A DNA stretch of 7,899 nucleotides from Planctomycetales bacterium (GTDB lineage: Bacteria > Planctomycetota > Phycisphaerae > SM23-33), in NCBI GenBank assembly GCA_030631085.1, contig DAOVLV010000068.1, positions 1 through 7,899 on the forward strand, read 5' to 3'. Below the pieces are notes generated by a model that saw only the letters and a program-made list of their open reading frames with translations, did no database searches and was not told where the DNA came from. Position 1 is the first letter of the stretch, and each line of letters begins with the position of its first letter. The position numbers and the translations under genes were made by a program. Positions 6,319 to 7,899 of this stretch are shown in pieces.

Positions 6319-7899
6319 TCAATTATTTCTTTTTTTTTCTTTTAGCAGTTTTCCGATTTCGGCCAGTGTCTTGATACTTGATTCTTCAAAATTACCATTT
6401 TTATCAGGGGCAACATTAAGCAGGAAATTCGAATTTCTACTGTGCGCTTTAGCCATATTGCTCATGACGCCCTTAGCATTTCCAGCGCGAAACCCCTCTT
6501 TCCAGAACCATTTCTGTTCCAGTTTCCAGCATGTTTCGCCCGGCGCCTTATTGGTCTCTGGGAAGTGCCTCAATTCCTTTACAGCAATGTCTGCATACGG
6601 CGTTCCTTTCTTACCCCAGTTCCACCAATTCGAACTGGCAAGGATGTTTGGACGTATGCCTCTTATGTGAGTCAGCATTTCATCTGCAGGCATTACCTTT
6701 GGGTCGAGAGCATCATTCCATATATAAAAAACATCCGGATACTTGGTCAATAGTTCTGCGATTTGTGCTTTCTGGAATTCATTCTGTTCTTTCAGGGTGT
6801 GGGTCGCAGGGTCGCATTCGGGCGGCAAGACCTTGTATTTCTTGGCGTCACCAAATCCCGGGTGACGCCAAGAATAGTAAAGCCCCACCTTTAATCCCCG
6901 GCTTTTGAATGATTTAATGAACTGTGCTACGAGGTCTTGCTGGTACGGACAATCAGGGTGCATGACGTCATATGTTGTATATTTGCTGTCCCACAAGCAG
7001 AAGCCTGAGACATGTTTTGCCGTCAGTACTCCATACTTCATGCCGGCAGATACCGCGGCGTCTGCCCACGCATCAGTGTCAATACTATCAACACCTGGGT
7101 TGAAGGTGGAAGGGTCATGGTATCCCGAGACCCATTCGACACCCTTATATGTTGCCAAATTAAAATGGATGAACATGCCGAATTTCAGTTTCAAGAATTC
7201 GTCCTGTAACTCTTTGACCGATTTCATCGTGACCGGCGCCTCTTTGTCCGGGCTTTTCGACTTTGCCGGCCTGCCCTGAGCTTGTCGAATGGGCGTCAGC
7301 GTGAAGTCCTTAATGGTCAATCCTTTGAGGCCCTCGTGCTCGCGGGAGAACGTCAGCACATTCTTTCCCCTGGCCAGGGTGACCTCGACCGGTTGAGTCT
7401 TATCCCACATGCCCACAGTGAAGGGCAATGCGATGTCGATTGGCTTTTCGGCGCCGTTGGCCGTGACCCTGAGATACTGCTTCCAGCTGGGTGTTACCAC
7501 ACGCGCGGTGAGGGCGTATTTCCCGGCCTTCGGTGCGCCGAATGTGTATTCAAACTCCTCGGGCTTGCCGTTACGGCTGTAGTGCAGCTGCATTCCGCCA
7601 AGGTTGCTCTCCATGAAAATGATCTTCCCCGTGCTCTTGGTGGGCTTGCTGCAGGCTGCCGCGGGAATGGTGATCACCCCGTCCCGGCCGACGAGAATCT
7701 TCTTATCCGCTTCGGTTATGGTCACCTTCGCAATGTCAACCTTCTCCTTGGTTTCATTCGCCTCGCCAATGTCCTCGCCGACCGCGGCCAGCGCCACGGC
7801 CTTGGCCTCTTCAATGATCGCACGCTGCCGGTATAGCGCTACGCCATTCCAGAAGTCGGGATCGCCGGAGAGGAATCCGAAGATTCGTTTCTCTCCCAA
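6319..7899 (-). CDS. GH29 alpha-L-fucosidase with N-terminal CBM-like module, 5' end beyond the window
   Basis: An open frame of 526 codons; the N-terminus lies beyond base 7899, and the TTG at the edge is not evidence of a start. GH29 enzymes release terminal L-fucose with retention. Residues about 230-525 are the catalytic domain: FGMFIHFN (240-247), TAKHVSGFCLWDS (293-305), VGLYYSW (338-344), YIWNDALD with the probable nucleophile Asp396, GETCW near 454-458, and NFLLNVAPDKNG near 491-502. Residues about 60-204 form a beta-sandwich, CBM-like module (GKYALTARVVTPSWKQYLRV ... PVEVTLARGKNVLTF ... TIKDFTLTPI). I recall similar segments at the C-terminus of other secreted planctomycetal proteins. 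RQAQGRPA (205-212) is encoded by a dispersed-type palindrome at the junction. Base composition falls sharply around codon 225, so the gene looks like a fusion. Met225 (ATG at 7227) could be an internal start but has only a weak AGAGG 12 bases away and would lack a signal peptide. Confidence 0.88.
   Translation of the reverse strand: MGEKRIFGFLSGDPDFWNGVALYRQRAIIEEAKAVALAAVGEDIGEANETKEKVDIAKVTITEADKKILVGRDGVITIPAAACSKPTKSTGKIIFMESNLGGMQLHYSRNGKPEEFEYTFGAPKAGKYALTARVVTPSWKQYLRVTANGAEKPIDIALPFTVGMWDKTQPVEVTLARGKNVLTFSREHEGLKGLTIKDFTLTPIRQAQGRPAKSKSPDKEAPVTMKSVKELQDEFLKLKFGMFIHFNLATYKGVEWVSGYHDPSTFNPGVDSIDTDAWADAAVSAGMKYGVLTAKHVSGFCLWDSKYTTYDVMHPDCPYQQDLVAQFIKSFKSRGLKVGLYYSWRHPGFGDAKKYKVLPPECDPATHTLKEQNEFQKAQIAELLTKYPDVFYIWNDALDPKVMPADEMLTHIRGIRPNILASSNWWNWGKKGTPYADIAVKELRHFPETNKAPGETCWKLEQKWFWKEGFRAGNAKGVMSNMAKAHSRNSNFLLNVAPDKNGNFEESSIKTLAEIGKLLKEKKRNN
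7273..7294. repeat. REP-like palindromic element inside the fucosidase frame
   Basis: The stretch reads GCCC-TGAGCTTGTCGAAT-GGGC, with four-base complementary ends. It closely resembles the dispersed element with core TGAGCTTGTCGAA that I know from many environmental bacterial genomes, where it is often translated as RQAQG. Here it is read in frame as RQAQGRPA, between the CBM-like module and the GH29 domain. Only one copy is visible in this window, so calling it dispersed rests on memory. Confidence 0.6.

Noticed and set aside
7282..7836. A plus-strand frame of 184 codons opposite the fucosidase N-terminal module
   Set aside because: It mirrors the GC-rich coding region and has no signal peptide, motif or convincing ribosome binding site.
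1..7899. A novel defence or mobile system
   Set aside because: All readable genes are secreted hydrolases or surface-type proteins. There is no transposase, nuclease, helicase, integrase or CRISPR-like array.

Overview
The window looks like a piece of a Planctomycetota genome, most likely Phycisphaerae or Sedimentisphaerales-like. The main clue is the gene at the left edge. It carries the 'NPAD-ATDV...VVLSWTPG' module that I know from large secreted planctomycetal proteins. Every other readable gene encodes a polysaccharide-degrading enzyme. The taxonomic call is an inference from protein style, not a database match.

All six genes lie on the minus strand, so transcription runs from right to left. 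In that order they are: (1) a GH29 alpha-L-fucosidase, 5' end cut off by the window edge, with an extra carbohydrate-binding-like N-terminal module (7899-6319); (2) a clan GH-A glycoside hydrolase of the GH5 / '1,4-beta-xylanase-like' type (6289-5156); (3) a SASA-family (SGNH) carbohydrate esterase (5129-4017); (4) a second, paralogous SASA esterase (3867-2797); (5) a larger sialate O-acetylesterase-type protein (2770-920); (6) a secreted Ig/Fn3-like protein, cut off by the left window edge (876-1). The gaps are 26-43 bases, as in an operon. The exception is a 149-base gap between genes 3 and 4, which holds two dyad-symmetric sequences and a candidate promoter.

Genes 2-6 start with signal peptides; gene 1's own N-terminus is outside the window. 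The set therefore reads as a secreted saccharification cluster. Three esterases would strip O-acetyl groups from a decorated glycan, the fucosidase would remove terminal fucose, and the GH-A enzyme would cut a main chain or a glycosidic side branch. The last protein may bind substrate or sit on the cell surface. An acetylated, fucosylated algal or plant polysaccharide fits, but the sequence does not identify it. No sulfatase, transporter or regulator is visible.

The least ordinary parts are: the fucosidase, which looks like a mosaic joined at a dispersed palindromic repeat exactly where base composition changes; near-identical leader and signal-peptide DNA on three different genes; and the two dyads in the 149-base gap. 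I see no tRNA, rRNA, CRISPR array or transposase.
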